Assembly (NCBI RefSeq): GCF_012641465.1
Contig: NZ_JABAIK010000005.1
Coordinates: forward strand, 124,001 to 188,000
DNA length: 64,000 nucleotides
Direction: 5' to 3'
Source: Vibrio agarilyticus
GTDB lineage: Bacteria; Pseudomonadota; Gammaproteobacteria; Enterobacterales; Vibrionaceae
This document shows, piece by piece, positions 1-8,918 of this stretch. Within the stretch, counting starts at the first letter, position 1; every line of letters begins with the position of its first letter. Made by a program: the position numbers and the translations under genes. Under the pieces are notes generated by a model that ran no database searches, had not been told where the DNA came from, and was given only the letters and a program-made list of their open reading frames with translations.

Positions 1-2
1 AG

Positions 3-2045
3 AAGCAAATTTCGGTTCAACCCGGTGTGGTGTCCATTCGGGTTAATACCACGACGAATCGAGCCATGCTTCGCTGGGACCCAAGTCAAACGCAATTAAG
101 TCACTTGCTGGGCGCTATCCAACAATTAGGTTATAAAGCTGCGCCGTTCGAAGCCGATAAGCAGGAAGCTGTCTACCATCAAACAATGAAGCAATACCTT
201 TATCGATTGGGAATTGCTGGTTTGGCAACGATGCAAGTAATGATGCTTGCCGTCGCGTTATATCTCGAAGTGTTTGGTAGCTTAGAGCCTGAGTTCAAAC
301 ATTATTTTCGCTGGGTCAGCTTAATATTTGCAACCCCGGTTCTACTCTATTCTGCACTGCCTTTTTATCTTAATGCATGGCGCAGCTTAAAAGGCCGAAC
401 CCTCGGGATGGATGTTCCGGTTTCAATTGCGCTGATTTTTGCCTATATCGCAAGCCTCATCGCGACTGTATCTGAGCAAGGCGAAGTTTTTTTTGAATCG
501 ATTTCGATGTTTACTTTCTTTTTGCTGGTTGGGCGGTTTTTGGAAATGCGAGCACGGCGTAAGGCTGCTGCTGCCAGTAGTAATTTGTTGAAGTTGATTC
601 CCGCTATGGCAACCAAACTTACGGGTGAAAAAGTCGCCGTAAAGTCATTGCAACCCGATGATGAGATTCGCGTATTGCCAGGTGAACATATTCCAGCGGA
701 TGGCATTGTGATTCAAGGTCGTATCCATGTTGATGAATCCATGTTAACAGGTGAGTCTGTTCATCAAGTGAAACAAGCCGGTGACAGTGTTTATGCTGGC
801 ACATTAAACGGTGATATCTCGTTTGATCTAAAAGTGCGCTGTACAAAAAATGACTCAATGATAGCCAGTATTGTTCGACTTCAAGATGAAGCTCAGAGCA
901 GTAAACCGAAAATTGCTGAATTGGCAGATGTTGTTGCGCGATATTTTGTGGCCCTGATCTTAGTCATCGCCGCAGCGACTTATGCTTATTGGCATGTACA
1001 TCAACCTGATGAAGCGTTTTGGATCATGTTGTCTGTGCTTGTTGCTACTTGCCCTTGTGCGCTATCGCTGGCAACGCCAACCGCGTTGACCTGCGCGACT
1101 TCACAGATGAGTCAGTTTGGCATTCTACTGCGTCAAGGACATGTATTTGAAACCTTATGCAAAGTGAATCACCTAGTCGTTGATAAAACGGGCACTTTGA
1201 CTAAAGGTGACATTGAAATTTCACACATTTCTTATGAAGACAACTACGCTAAAACCACCTGCGATGCTGTCGCCCTAGGGCTGGAATCTCACGCTAATCA
1301 TCCTATCGCTCGCGCTTTTCGCACTTTATCCACCTCACCACTGATTATTGAAAACATTGAAAACGTGATCGGCCAGGGAGTCCGCGGACGATGGCGAGGA
1401 CATGAAGTCAGGATCGGCAGTGCGCAATTTGCGCTAGGAGAGAGCCGAAATGAACGAAACTGCGTGTTTCTCTCGTTTGACTACCAGCTTGGTGCTCGCT
1501 TCTACTATCATGACCCGATCCGTGAGGAGAGCGCGACTTTCATTCAGCAATTTGCAAAGTTGGGTGTAAGAACGACATTACTCACCGGCGATTCATTACA
1601 AAATGCAGAGCCCGTTGCGTCTGAAGTTGGCATTGATGAAGTGGTAGTATCTGCCTCCCCCAGTGATAAGTTAAATTATTTGCAAAGCCTTGCCCCCACT
1701 GAAATCACCCTAATGGTTGGTGATGGTATCAATGATGCGCCAACTCTCGCTGGTGCACATCTGTCTGTCGCTATGGGCGGCGGCACCGATGTTGCGAAAG
1801 CCTCTGCAGACATGACGCTTTTGGGGGATAACCTGCTTAGGTTGATTCAAGCGCGTCAACTTGCGTTACGCACACGCAAGATCATTCGTGAAAACTTGGC
1901 GTGGTCACTTGGGTACAATTTACTCATTTTGCCATTAGCGGTGGCTGGTCTCGTCGCGCCTTATGTGGCGGTGGTGGGTATGTCGGCAAGCTCTATCATT
2001 GTGGTGACGAACTCTTTACGCCTCCTCAATTCGACACGGCTATGA
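3..2045 (+). CDS. ccoI: Copper-transporting P1B-type ATPase CcoI/FixI, 5' end outside window
   Basis: Heavy-metal P-type ATPase of the FixI/CcoI group, an inner-membrane copper pump needed to assemble cbb3 cytochrome oxidase. The reading frame is open to the window edge, and the codons before the first GTG (27) encode the end of an HMA-like metal-binding domain (KQISVQPGVVSIRVN), so the true start lies upstream. Counting from 27, I see the actuator motif MLTGES, the membrane copper motif CPC at about 342-344, the phosphorylation motif DKTGTLT at about 386, and the hinge GDGINDAP. Several membrane helices flank these, with the last pair at the C terminus. ccoS follows after 49 bp, as in the ccoGHIS assembly operons. 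I am sure of the family; assignment to CcoI over CopA rests on the ccoS neighbour and the nearby fnr. Confidence 0.93.
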   Translation, partial: KQISVQPGVVSIRVNTTTNRAMLRWDPSQTQLSHLLGAIQQLGYKAAPFEADKQEAVYHQTMKQYLYRLGIAGLATMQVMMLAVALYLEVFGSLEPEFKHYFRWVSLIFATPVLLYSALPFYLNAWRSLKGRTLGMDVPVSIALIFAYIASLIATVSEQGEVFFESISMFTFFLLVGRFLEMRARRKAAAASSNLLKLIPAMATKLTGEKVAVKSLQPDDEIRVLPGEHIPADGIVIQGRIHVDESMLTGESVHQVKQAGDSVYAGTLNGDISFDLKVRCTKNDSMIASIVRLQDEAQSSKPKIAELADVVARYFVALILVIAAATYAYWHVHQPDEAFWIMLSVLVATCPCALSLATPTALTCATSQMSQFGILLRQGHVFETLCKVNHLVVDKTGTLTKGDIEISHISYEDNYAKTTCDAVALGLESHANHPIARAFRTLSTSPLIIENIENVIGQGVRGRWRGHEVRIGSAQFALGESRNERNCVFLSFDYQLGARFYYHDPIREESATFIQQFAKLGVRTTLLTGDSLQNAEPVASEVGIDEVVVSASPSDKLNYLQSLAPTEITLMVGDGINDAPTLAGAHLSVAMGGGTDVAKASADMTLLGDNLLRLIQARQLALRTRKIIRENLAWSLGYNLLILPLAVAGLVAPYVAVVGMSASSIIVVTNSLRLLNSTRL

Positions 2046-2094
2046 CCGCCCGACTTGAAGTTGTTTGGGTATATAACGCATTGGAAGTTTAAGC

Positions 2095-2307
2095 ATGGAA
2101 AGCATCTACATTCTCATTCCCATCGCCATCGTATTAGTGTGCGTCGCGATTGGTATTTTCCTTTGGGCAGTAAAAAGTGAACAGTTTGAAGATCTTGAGC
2201 GTCAAGGCCATAACATTTTATTTGACGACGAGCGTCAGCCCGCTTCTTGTAAATCGTCGGTGACAAAAGCACCACAAAATGATGAGAGAAACACTCATGG
2301 TAAATAG
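2095..2307 (+). CDS. ccoS: Cbb3-type cytochrome oxidase assembly protein CcoS
   Basis: A 70-residue protein with one N-terminal membrane helix (about residues 4-26) followed by the family's characteristic juxtamembrane segment, WAVKSEQFEDLERQGHNILF, then a short hydrophilic tail. CcoS proteins are needed for maturation of cbb3 oxidase; the mechanism is thought to involve cofactor (heme or copper) delivery together with CcoI. It lies directly downstream of ccoI, and its 3' end overlaps the start of the next gene, so all three genes are probably co-transcribed. Recognition is by size, the single helix and the conserved segment. Confidence 0.92.
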   Translation: MESIYILIPIAIVLVCVAIGIFLWAVKSEQFEDLERQGHNILFDDERQPASCKSSVTKAPQNDERNTHGK

Positions 2308-2977
2308 TGACGTTATTGCTGCTTTAATGATGGGGCTAGTTGGCTCAGGTCATTGCATTGGTATGTGTGGGGGGATTGCCTCTATGCTCTCTATGGGATC
2401 TCACGGCCCGACGCCAAAACGAGTGATTATCTATTATAATGTGGGGCGCATCATCAGCTACGCATTATTTGGCGCGTTAGTCGGAGGCGCACTCGCCTCT
2501 CTCACTGCTCTTAGTGATCTGAATCAGCCATTGGCGTGGCTGCGCCTTGTTGCTGCCATCTTAATGATAGCAATGGGGCTTTATGTAGGACGTTGGTGGT
2601 TTGGACTCCTTAAACTAGAACGACTTGGGCAATCGTTATGGCGACGAATTTCCCCCGCAGCAAAACCGTTGTTACCACTACGCCAACCGTTACATGCGTT
2701 GCCGTTAGGATTTATTTGGGGCTGGTTGCCTTGCGGTCTGGTTTATTCGGCACTTTCTTGGGCAGCGGTCGCCGGAAATGCATCGCTTGGCGCGGCAACA
2801 ATGGCCGCATTTGGCCTTGGTACTTTACCCGCGATGTTCGCGATTGGAATGAGCGGCAGCGTTATCCAACGAATTTTAAAATCCGTCATATTTAGACATA
2901 TTTGTGCTTTTTTCCTCGTAGGTTACGGTGTTTATATTGGCTACGGTGCTTTGAGAATGATGACTCTACTGGGATAG
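2297..2977 (+). CDS. DsbD/SafE-like membrane protein of the cco cluster
   Basis: Polytopic inner-membrane protein of about 226 residues, of the type often annotated as sulfite exporter TauE/SafE or DsbD_2 family. It has about six helices and two Cys-bearing membrane motifs, HCIGMCGGI near the N terminus and LPCGLVY in the middle, which resemble the cysteine pair of DsbD/CcdA proteins. Such genes regularly follow ccoS, so a role in copper or thiol handling during cbb3 assembly is more likely than sulfite export; that is inference. I prefer the ATG at 2297, which has a GAGAG eight bases upstream, over the ATG at 2279, which has no ribosome-binding site. It overlaps ccoS by 11 bp. Confidence 0.8.
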   Translation: MVNSDVIAALMMGLVGSGHCIGMCGGIASMLSMGSHGPTPKRVIIYYNVGRIISYALFGALVGGALASLTALSDLNQPLAWLRLVAAILMIAMGLYVGRWWFGLLKLERLGQSLWRRISPAAKPLLPLRQPLHALPLGFIWGWLPCGLVYSALSWAAVAGNASLGAATMAAFGLGTLPAMFAIGMSGSVIQRILKSVIFRHICAFFLVGYGVYIGYGALRMMTLLG

Positions 2978-3034
2978 ACTTGCTTGTCGCACGATCTTTT
3001 TTGCTGTTCTTTGATTTCAAGCGGTGATAAAATA

Positions 3035-3048
3035 TTGACGTATATCAA
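3035..3048 (+). promoter_or_regulatory. FNR box upstream of fnr
   Basis: TTGACGTATATCAA fits the FNR consensus TTGAT-N4-ATCAA at nine of ten arm positions with exact spacing. It ends 16 bp before the fnr start codon, a position suited to negative autoregulation by occluding the promoter. Site seen in the sequence; autoregulation is inferred from what is known for fnr in E. coli. Confidence 0.8.
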
Positions 3049-3064
3049 ATAGTGAAAGGTTGTT

Positions 3065-3811
3065 ATGATTTCTGAAAAACCCGCAACAAAGCGTATTCAA
3101 TCAGGTGGTTGCGCTATTCATTGCCAAGATTGCAGTATCAGCCAGCTTTGCATTCCGTTCACGCTTAACGAATCTGAACTTGATCAACTCGACCAAATTA
3201 TCGAGCGTAAAAAGCCCATTCAGAAAGGTCAGGAGCTTTTTAAAGCTGGTGACGAATTGAAATCGCTCTATGCGATTCGTTCTGGCACGATTAAGAGCTA
3301 TACCATTACTGAGCAAGGTGACGAACAGATCACAGCCTTTCACTTAGCAGGCGATCTTGTCGGTTTTGACGCTATCACTGGTGATTGTCATCCCAGTTTT
3401 GCTCAAGCACTTGAAACTTCAATGGTGTGTGAAATTCCTTATGAGATTCTTGATGATCTTTCAGGAAAAATGCCTAAATTGCGTCAACAAATCATGCGTT
3501 TAATGAGTAGCGAAATCAAAGGCGATCAAGAGATGATTTTGTTGCTGTCAAAAAAGAACGCTGAAGAACGCCTAGCCGCCTTCTTATACAACTTGTCGAC
3601 GCGCTTTTCTCAACGCGGTTTTAGTCCGCGAGAGTTCCGCTTAACAATGACCCGTGGTGATATTGGTAATTATCTTGGGTTAACCGTCGAGACGATTAGT
3701 CGCCTACTTGGACGATTTCAAAAATCAGACATTTTAAGCGTTAAAGGAAAGTACATCACCATATTAGATCACGATGCACTGAAAGAACTCGCCGGCGTCA
3801 GTAAAGACTAA
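3065..3811 (+). CDS. fnr: Fumarate/nitrate reduction regulator FNR
   Basis: Oxygen-responsive CRP-family activator that controls the switch to anaerobic respiration. The 248-residue length is close to E. coli FNR (250). The [4Fe-4S] ligands are all at the expected positions: Cys20, Cys23, Cys29 and Cys122. A cyclic-nucleotide-binding fold is followed by a C-terminal helix-turn-helix whose recognition helix contains [12 protein letters not shown], as in E. coli FNR. The neighbourhood of uspE and ttcA is the same as in enterics. A likely FNR box sits just upstream, and an intrinsic terminator follows. In this window the cco genes and the formate dehydrogenase operon are plausible members of its regulon, though I found no clear FNR box at the latter. 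Confidence 0.97.
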   Translation: MISEKPATKRIQSGGCAIHCQDCSISQLCIPFTLNESELDQLDQIIERKKPIQKGQELFKAGDELKSLYAIRSGTIKSYTITEQGDEQITAFHLAGDLVGFDAITGDCHPSFAQALETSMVCEIPYEILDDLSGKMPKLRQQIMRLMSSEIKGDQEMILLLSKKNAEERLAAFLYNLSTRFSQRGFSPREFRLTMTRGDIGNYLGLTVETISRLLGRFQKSDILSVKGKYITILDHDALKELAGVSKD

Positions 3812-3816
3812 ACACG

Positions 3817-3849
3817 AAAAAAAGCAACTCACTGGAGTTGCTTTTTTTT
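3817..3849 (+). terminator. Intrinsic terminator after fnr
   Basis: A stem of A-tract plus GCAACTC pairs with GAGTTGC plus T-tract around an ACTG loop. The run of eight T residues makes it a strong rho-independent terminator just behind the fnr stop codon. Confidence 0.9.
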
Positions 3850-3853
3850 ATGT

Positions 3854-3894
3854 TACACCCAAGTAACCTCCAGGTGCGAGTTTACTTGGGTGTA
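3854..3894. repeat. 41-bp palindromic element made of two fused element ends
   Basis: A perfect 13-bp inverted repeat (TACACCCAAGTAA and its complement) separated by 15 bp. The left 24 bp match the left end of the miniature element at 36920-37187 at 21 of 24 positions, and the right 17 bp resemble its right end. It therefore looks like an internally deleted derivative in which the two termini are nearly fused. It sits between the fnr terminator and uspE. Confidence 0.65.
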
Positions 3895-4014
3895 CTGTCA
3901 CATCTTTCACCAATTTCTGGCACTTATAACCCCAAAAACCTCGTATAACTCATTCTATTTCGTCATTTTTTAAGCTACATTGATTTCAGAGCTGAAAGAC
4001 AAGGTAGGTTAAAT

Positions 4015-4962
4015 ATGAGTATTTACAGTCGAATTCTCGTCGTTGCAGATATTAATAATGATGAGCAACCTGCACTTGCTCGTGCAATGAAATTAGCAAG
4101 CAAGAGTGTTTCACAAAGTCGAGTTACGTTCTTTCTCTCGATTTATGATTTCTCATACGACATGACATCAATGTTATCGATTGATGAGCGGGATGCGATG
4201 CGGCGTGGCGTCATTCACCAACGTGAGCAATGGATGCGAAAAATTGCGGCGCCCTACCTTCTCGACGGTATTGATTTTGACGTTAAAGTGGTCTGGCACA
4301 AGCGCCCCTATGAAGCAATAATCGCTGAAATTTTTGCTAATGGTCATGAGTTGTTGGTAAAAGCAACGCGTAAGCACGACGTGCTTGAGTCGGTTATTTT
4401 CACGCCGACGGATTGGCATTTACTGCGCAAATGTCCAACTCCGGTACTGCTGATAAAACAGCAAGAGTGGCCTGAAGAAACCAACATTTTAGCATCAGTT
4501 CATGTCGGTTCGGAAAACCCAATTCACCTAGAACTGAATAACATTATGGTCGAAGATGCGCTGAGCATCGCTGAACGCCTAGGTGGGACTCCCTACTTGG
4601 TGAATGCGTATCCTGCAACGCCGACCAATATCACGATTGAGTTACCCGAGTTTGATCCAAATACCTATACCGATGCGATGCGGGGATACCATTTAACCGC
4701 GATGAAAGCGTTGCGCCAAAAGCACGGCATACCTGAAGAGCAAACATTAGTTGAACAAGGTTTACCTGAAGATGTGATCCCGGATGCGGCAGACAAACTC
4801 AGCGCGTCAATGGTGATTTTGGGTACAACCGGGCGCACGGGACTTTCAGCCGTCTTTATCGGTAACACGGCAGAGCATGTTATTGATAAGATTAATTGTG
4901 ATGTTTTGGCGCTGAAACCTGCTGGTTATGTTAGCCCGCTTGATCCAAATCTAGCCAGTTAA
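4015..4962 (+). CDS. uspE: Universal stress protein E
   Basis: A 315-residue cytoplasmic protein with two tandem Usp domains (about 1-150 and 160-305). The second domain keeps a nucleotide-binding-like stretch, MVILGTTGRTGLSAVFIGNT, near the C terminus. UspE is linked in E. coli to stress resistance, motility and aggregation; its biochemical activity is unclear. The gene follows fnr in many gammaproteobacteria. An AAGGTAGG ribosome-binding sequence precedes the ATG. A hairpin terminator follows at 5005-5032, so it is probably monocistronic. The domain order and neighbours make the identity secure. Confidence 0.93.
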   Translation: MSIYSRILVVADINNDEQPALARAMKLASKSVSQSRVTFFLSIYDFSYDMTSMLSIDERDAMRRGVIHQREQWMRKIAAPYLLDGIDFDVKVVWHKRPYEAIIAEIFANGHELLVKATRKHDVLESVIFTPTDWHLLRKCPTPVLLIKQQEWPEETNILASVHVGSENPIHLELNNIMVEDALSIAERLGGTPYLVNAYPATPTNITIELPEFDPNTYTDAMRGYHLTAMKALRQKHGIPEEQTLVEQGLPEDVIPDAADKLSASMVILGTTGRTGLSAVFIGNTAEHVIDKINCDVLALKPAGYVSPLDPNLAS

Positions 4963-5004
4963 GTGAACTTACCTTAGCGGTATTTTTCATAATTTTGATA
5001 ACGT

Positions 5005-5032
5005 CCCTCATCCCTTGTGATGGGGGATTTTT
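5005..5032 (+). terminator. Intrinsic terminator after uspE
   Basis: Stem CCCTCATC/GATGGGGG (one G-T pair) with a six-base loop, followed by ATTTTT. It lies 42 bp behind the uspE stop codon. Confidence 0.75.
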
Positions 5033-5113
5033 CGTTCTAGACCTAGCAAATTAAGAATTAATCCGTATCATACCCACTTTCTTTGTTTCGATGTAACTGG
5101 CAATCGCACTACC

Positions 5114-6046
5114 ATGACAGAACAATCCCAAGAGCGTACTAAAGCGCAACAGTATAACTTCAATAAACTTCAGAAACGTATTCGTCGTAATACGGGTCAG
5201 GCTATTGCGGACTTCAACATGATTGAAGAAGGCGATCGTATTATGGTTTGCTTGTCTGGCGGCAAAGACAGCTTCACCATGCTTGATATTCTGATGAGTT
5301 TGCAAAAAAGTGCGCCAGTATCGTTCTCTTTGGTGGCGGTGAACCTTGATCAAAAACAGCCTGGTTTTCCTGGCCACATTCTTCCCGAGTATTTAGCGTC
5401 TCTTGGTGTCGAATACAAAATTGTCGAGGAAGATACTTACTCCATCGTTCAAGATAAGATCCCAGAAGGCAAAACGACGTGCTCGCTGTGTTCACGTCTG
5501 CGCCGTGGTATTTTGTACCGTACTGCCAAAGAACTGGGAGCAACCAAAATCGCACTAGGCCACCATCGTGATGACATTATTGAGACCTTGTTTCTAAATA
5601 TGTTCCATGGCGGAAAAATGAAAGGTATGCCACCAAAACTGGTATCAGACAATGGCGAACATGTTGTGATCCGTCCGCTAGCCTATTGTCGTGAGAAAGA
5701 CATTATCAAATACGCTGATATGCGTGGCTACCCTATTATTCCATGTAACTTGTGTGGCTCTCAGCCGAATCTAGAGCGTCAAAATATCAAACATATGCTC
5801 AACGATTGGGACAAGCGCTTTCCAGGGCGCATCGAAACTCTGTTCCGCTCGATGCAAAACGTGGTACCAAGTCATTTAGCAGATTTTGAACTGTTTGATT
5901 TCAAATCGATTGATCGAGACTCTGGCGTCATCAACGGTGGCGATATCGGCTTTGATAAAGAGCAAATCGAGCCGATGAAATTCGATGATGAAGACATTGT
6001 TCAGGAGTTTGACCCTAGCCTTAAGCTCGATGTCACCAATTTATGA
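5114..6046 (+). CDS. ttcA: tRNA 2-thiocytidine synthetase TtcA
   Basis: ATP-dependent, iron-sulfur enzyme that thiolates cytidine 32 of certain tRNAs. The PP-loop SGGKDS is at residues 48-53. The paired cysteines that hold the cluster are Cys123 and Cys126 (CSLC), with a further PCNLCGSQ motif downstream. The length of 310 residues is usual. Neighbours are the same as in enterics (fnr, uspE). It ends at a strong hairpin shared with the convergent gene on the other strand. Confidence 0.96.
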   Translation: MTEQSQERTKAQQYNFNKLQKRIRRNTGQAIADFNMIEEGDRIMVCLSGGKDSFTMLDILMSLQKSAPVSFSLVAVNLDQKQPGFPGHILPEYLASLGVEYKIVEEDTYSIVQDKIPEGKTTCSLCSRLRRGILYRTAKELGATKIALGHHRDDIIETLFLNMFHGGKMKGMPPKLVSDNGEHVVIRPLAYCREKDIIKYADMRGYPIIPCNLCGSQPNLERQNIKHMLNDWDKRFPGRIETLFRSMQNVVPSHLADFELFDFKSIDRDSGVINGGDIGFDKEQIEPMKFDDEDIVQEFDPSLKLDVTNL

Positions 6047-6090
6047 TCTCCTAGATCAACACGACAGACTGGCATAGTGTCATGGAATCT

Positions 6091-6115
6091 AAAGGGCTGC
6101 ATTTGCAGCCCTTTT
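6091..6115. terminator. Terminator between ttcA and the convergent DUF2987 gene
   Basis: AAAGGGCTGC, a four-base loop, then GCAGCCCTTTT. The stem is flanked by A residues on one side and T residues on the other, so it can work in both directions between the two convergent genes. Confidence 0.88.
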
Positions 6116-6145
6116 CGTTACCGGGTCACCATTACGGCTCAAAAA

Positions 6146-6880
6146 TCACTTTGGTATGTATGGCAGGACCCGCCGAGTTGGCGCATGCAAAGCCAAAGAG
6201 CCATGACGCTGCAACTCTTCGATCGTGATTTGCACTTTATGATTGTTTATCGCCTTTTCTGTGCCATCGGCAAAACGCAGCGTAGAGTGAGTACTTGGTG
6301 AAAATTCAAGTGTGACGCCAGTGATTGTTGGGGTAAACCACCGTGAAAACAGCCCTCCTAAGTCGTTAAGCAGTGACTGCATCTGGGGTAAAAGCACTTG
6401 AACATCGTTGAGCGATACCTTCTCAACCCACGGTGATTTACGCATGACAACAAAGGAATAACTGCATGTGGGGCTGCTGGGTAACTGAATAAAAACCAAG
6501 GGGTTTGCTGAGCGTAAATTAGCATCTATCGGAAGCGGCAACTCTTGTGAACTTGGGATGATTAACTCTTCGTAGTGAGCCTCTTTTTCCATCCAAGCTT
6601 TATTGATTCGACACGTGCTCCCAGTTTGAGTATCAATAAAAAAAAGGCCAAGTTTTACATCAGAGTCTTGATAATCGCGGTTTTGCTTAAGCTGACCATA
6701 GAGCTTTGAATAGGTGAACATATACTCTTGAGACGGCTCTGGGCGTTTAAGCGGAACTTGCTCTGTCGTCGCGATACTTGACGTTGGGGGCGTTTCGGCT
6801 AGGGTGATACTGTTGGGAATGAGCAAAGCGCACACTAAGGCTGCGCTTTGAATAAAGGAGACTAACTGCGGCATATCCAT
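6146..6880 (-). CDS. DUF2987 family secreted protein
   Basis: A 244-residue protein whose N terminus is a likely Sec signal peptide (hydrophobic stretch at about 8-28, ending SITLAE). The remainder matches the DUF2987 type found in Vibrio and Shewanella: the YSKLYGQLKQN start and two conserved cysteines (in GSTCRIN and SPTCSYS) that could form a disulfide. Function is unknown. It lies 6 bp downstream of the glucosaminidase gene on the same strand and is probably co-transcribed with it and with the membrane protein before it. Two in-frame ATGs (6880, 6874) are possible starts; neither has a good ribosome-binding site. Confidence 0.7.
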   Translation of the reverse strand: MDMPQLVSFIQSAALVCALLIPNSITLAETPPTSSIATTEQVPLKRPEPSQEYMFTYSKLYGQLKQNRDYQDSDVKLGLFFIDTQTGSTCRINKAWMEKEAHYEELIIPSSQELPLPIDANLRSANPLVFIQLPSSPTCSYSFVVMRKSPWVEKVSLNDVQVLLPQMQSLLNDLGGLFSRWFTPTITGVTLEFSPSTHSTLRFADGTEKAINNHKVQITIEELQRHGSLALHAPTRRVLPYIPK

Positions 6881-6886
6881 ATCATG

Positions 6887-7714
6887 TTATTGAGTCCAGA
6901 AAGGTTGATTGTAACGAATCATCTCCTGAATTTCTTTAACATAGTGTTGACCACGTTCCGAATACGCTAACAAGCCCTCAGAAACTTGCAGCGCGGTATT
7001 GGTGCTCTGTAAATTTTCACCCTTTTCACTTAAGTTATCGCGGATCTCACGCAGTGGTTGATAAGCGCGATTTCGATTTACATTCATAAAATAGCGGTGT
7101 ACCGCTTCCTGAGCGGTGTCAAATTTTTCCACTTCGTGGGTCGCCCCCGCACTACGCTGCGCTGGAATGATGCCGCAGCCTTTGCTATAGCACCATTGGC
7201 CGAAAAAGTTATTGGCCTCTTTCGCAAACCGCGATGTTCCCCAAGCTGACTCGTTTGCCGCTTGAGTGAGCACAAGCGCCTCAGGTAACACATTGACTCG
7301 CATGAGCATTTCGTCAAGCCACTGCTGAGTTAGTGGGCTTCCGTCTAATGGCATCGAGTAGAGCTTACCTAACCTATCAGCGTAAGCATATTCTTCTTCA
7401 GTCACATTGGTCGGTGTCAATGTTTCGAGGAATTCTCGCTCCTCAATAATGCGTTGATTTTCCAGAGCGACTATAGGGCTGAAATAGTCAAAAAACGCCT
7501 GTTTTTTCTGTTTTGTTTCTTTGATCGCACCAAAGTTGGGGACCGGTGAGTGATTTTCAAAGCCATTAGGCGTCACATCACTTCGCGCCGTTGCCACACT
7601 GCTAATGTGTGGCTGAGTGTAAAATAAATATGGCCCCACGGCGCTTAAGGCAATGACACCAACAATAAGTGCAATTCGACCTACTTTTAAGCTTGTTACT
7701 GACTTATGCATCAA
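6887..7714 (-). CDS. Bax-type peptidoglycan glucosaminidase
   Basis: Membrane-anchored, periplasmic glucosaminidase-domain protein (275 residues) of the Bax/FlgJ-like group, expected to cleave glycan strands of peptidoglycan. One N-terminal helix (about 13-33) anchors it. The catalytic region reads LVLTQAANESAWGTSRFAKE, with the likely catalytic Glu at 155, followed by NNFFGQWCY and a second cysteine (SKGCG). These features match Bax family members of similar length. The gene overlaps the upstream membrane-protein gene by 11 bp and precedes the DUF2987 gene by 6 bp, so the three form an operon. The substrate context is not evident from the sequence. Confidence 0.82.
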   Translation of the reverse strand: MMHKSVTSLKVGRIALIVGVIALSAVGPYLFYTQPHISSVATARSDVTPNGFENHSPVPNFGAIKETKQKKQAFFDYFSPIVALENQRIIEEREFLETLTPTNVTEEEYAYADRLGKLYSMPLDGSPLTQQWLDEMLMRVNVLPEALVLTQAANESAWGTSRFAKEANNFFGQWCYSKGCGIIPAQRSAGATHEVEKFDTAQEAVHRYFMNVNRNRAYQPLREIRDNLSEKGENLQSTNTALQVSEGLLAYSERGQHYVKEIQEMIRYNQPFWTQ

Positions 7715-8486
7715 ACACCTGTGAATCTTTCGGCTGTTCTGTCGCGACGATTTTGAGTTTTATACCGAACATTTCGCGATACAAAATGCCCTTCATATGG
7801 AAAAAGAATGGCAAAACAAAAATCAAGCCAATGCCGTAGAACATCGCCGCCACAATGAACATTAGCAAAACTGCCAAGTACAGTCCTGCGACAGCGAAAA
7901 ACTTCTTGTTGATGGCACGAATTGACAGCCACAAAGATTGAATTGGTGACACTCGCTTCTCGCAGATGAGAAGAATTGAATGAGTAAAGGCAATCATTAG
8001 ATAAAATTGCAGTAACGGAAAAATCAACTGTGCGATACCTTGAAGCATGGTGCTGATAAACACAGCCAAGATCACCGACACCGTGTAATTTAATCCCTTA
8101 CCAATGTGGCGAGTTTTGGTGCGTAAACCGGCCACGTGACTCATCGCCATCAAACTGACGCCAGCAAAAACCGGGGCACTAATCACCTCGTAGCTAAAGT
8201 TTGCGATAAAGATTGCATTGACAATATGCGATGAGAGGAGTTCTGGGTTAAGTAGCGCCTCTAAAATCACAGCGGGATTGCCCAGTTGCAATTTAAGTGC
8301 GATATAAAAGATTCCAAGCTGCACAATGACAAGCAGCATAATGGCGGGTGAAAAACTTAGAAAATGTTTAATGGTGGCTTGCCAGGCCTCTTTGAACACG
8401 GCAACTGGGCTGAGCTTATATTGACCAGACAATGCCTGCTCAATGGAGCCACCCAAATTAAGATCTTTTTCGAAATTGTTACTCAT
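7704..8486 (-). CDS. Polytopic membrane protein of unknown function
   Basis: About 260 residues with five or six hydrophobic helices, the first near residue 45 and the last pair near 205-235, and a hydrophilic N terminus (MSNNFEKDLNLGG). I do not recognise a catalytic motif. I chose the ATG at 8486 because GGAAAC lies just upstream; an upstream ATG at 8516 would add ten residues without a better site. It is the first gene of the three-gene minus-strand group with the glucosaminidase and DUF2987 genes, and its stop overlaps the next start, suggesting coupled translation. General resemblance is to uncharacterised Vibrio inner-membrane proteins. Confidence 0.6.
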   Translation of the reverse strand: MSNNFEKDLNLGGSIEQALSGQYKLSPVAVFKEAWQATIKHFLSFSPAIMLLVIVQLGIFYIALKLQLGNPAVILEALLNPELLSSHIVNAIFIANFSYEVISAPVFAGVSLMAMSHVAGLRTKTRHIGKGLNYTVSVILAVFISTMLQGIAQLIFPLLQFYLMIAFTHSILLICEKRVSPIQSLWLSIRAINKKFFAVAGLYLAVLLMFIVAAMFYGIGLIFVLPFFFHMKGILYREMFGIKLKIVATEQPKDSQVFDA

Positions 8487-8918
8487 ATAGTTTCCAAAAG
8501 GCGAAGTTAGTAGCAAGTTTTTGCAAGAAATTCGGTATGCTTGCTAATCTGCGTGATGCTTTTTTATGCTTTGAGAGTGCGTATCATCGCATTCGTCATT
8601 TGCTCGGGCGCATGATTATACCCTAAAGCGATCAAGTCGAACATTTGAAGTGTTGCTTTTCAAATTGATTGGTTAATAATTAAACCGATGATTTTGTGAT
8701 AAGAACCTGTTTAAAAATGAGTTTTTCGATTCAGTTTCAAATGGTTGGCAAAAATGCTGCCACTTATGGTCAGTATGGTAAGAAACTTTTACTTTTTCAC
8801 GCAAAAATTTTTCAGTTTTGAGGCAAGAAAATGCTTTGAATTCACATTTTTGGTGATTATGATGCGCCCCTAAATGTGAATAGCTACAGGTCATAATGTT
8901 AGTGCGCTAACGACCAGG
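8487..8918. other. 432-bp intergenic region between divergent operons
   Basis: No gene seen. It must hold the promoters of the minus-strand membrane-protein operon and of potABC. On the minus strand a TATAAT hexamer lies at 8620-8615 with a weak TTCGAC about 15-16 bp further upstream. I could not pick out a convincing plus-strand promoter in the AT-rich half near potA. Confidence 0.5.

Noticed and set aside
2279-2296. Earlier ATG for the DsbD/SafE-like gene
   Set aside because: No ribosome-binding site, whereas the ATG at 2297 has GAGAG at good spacing.
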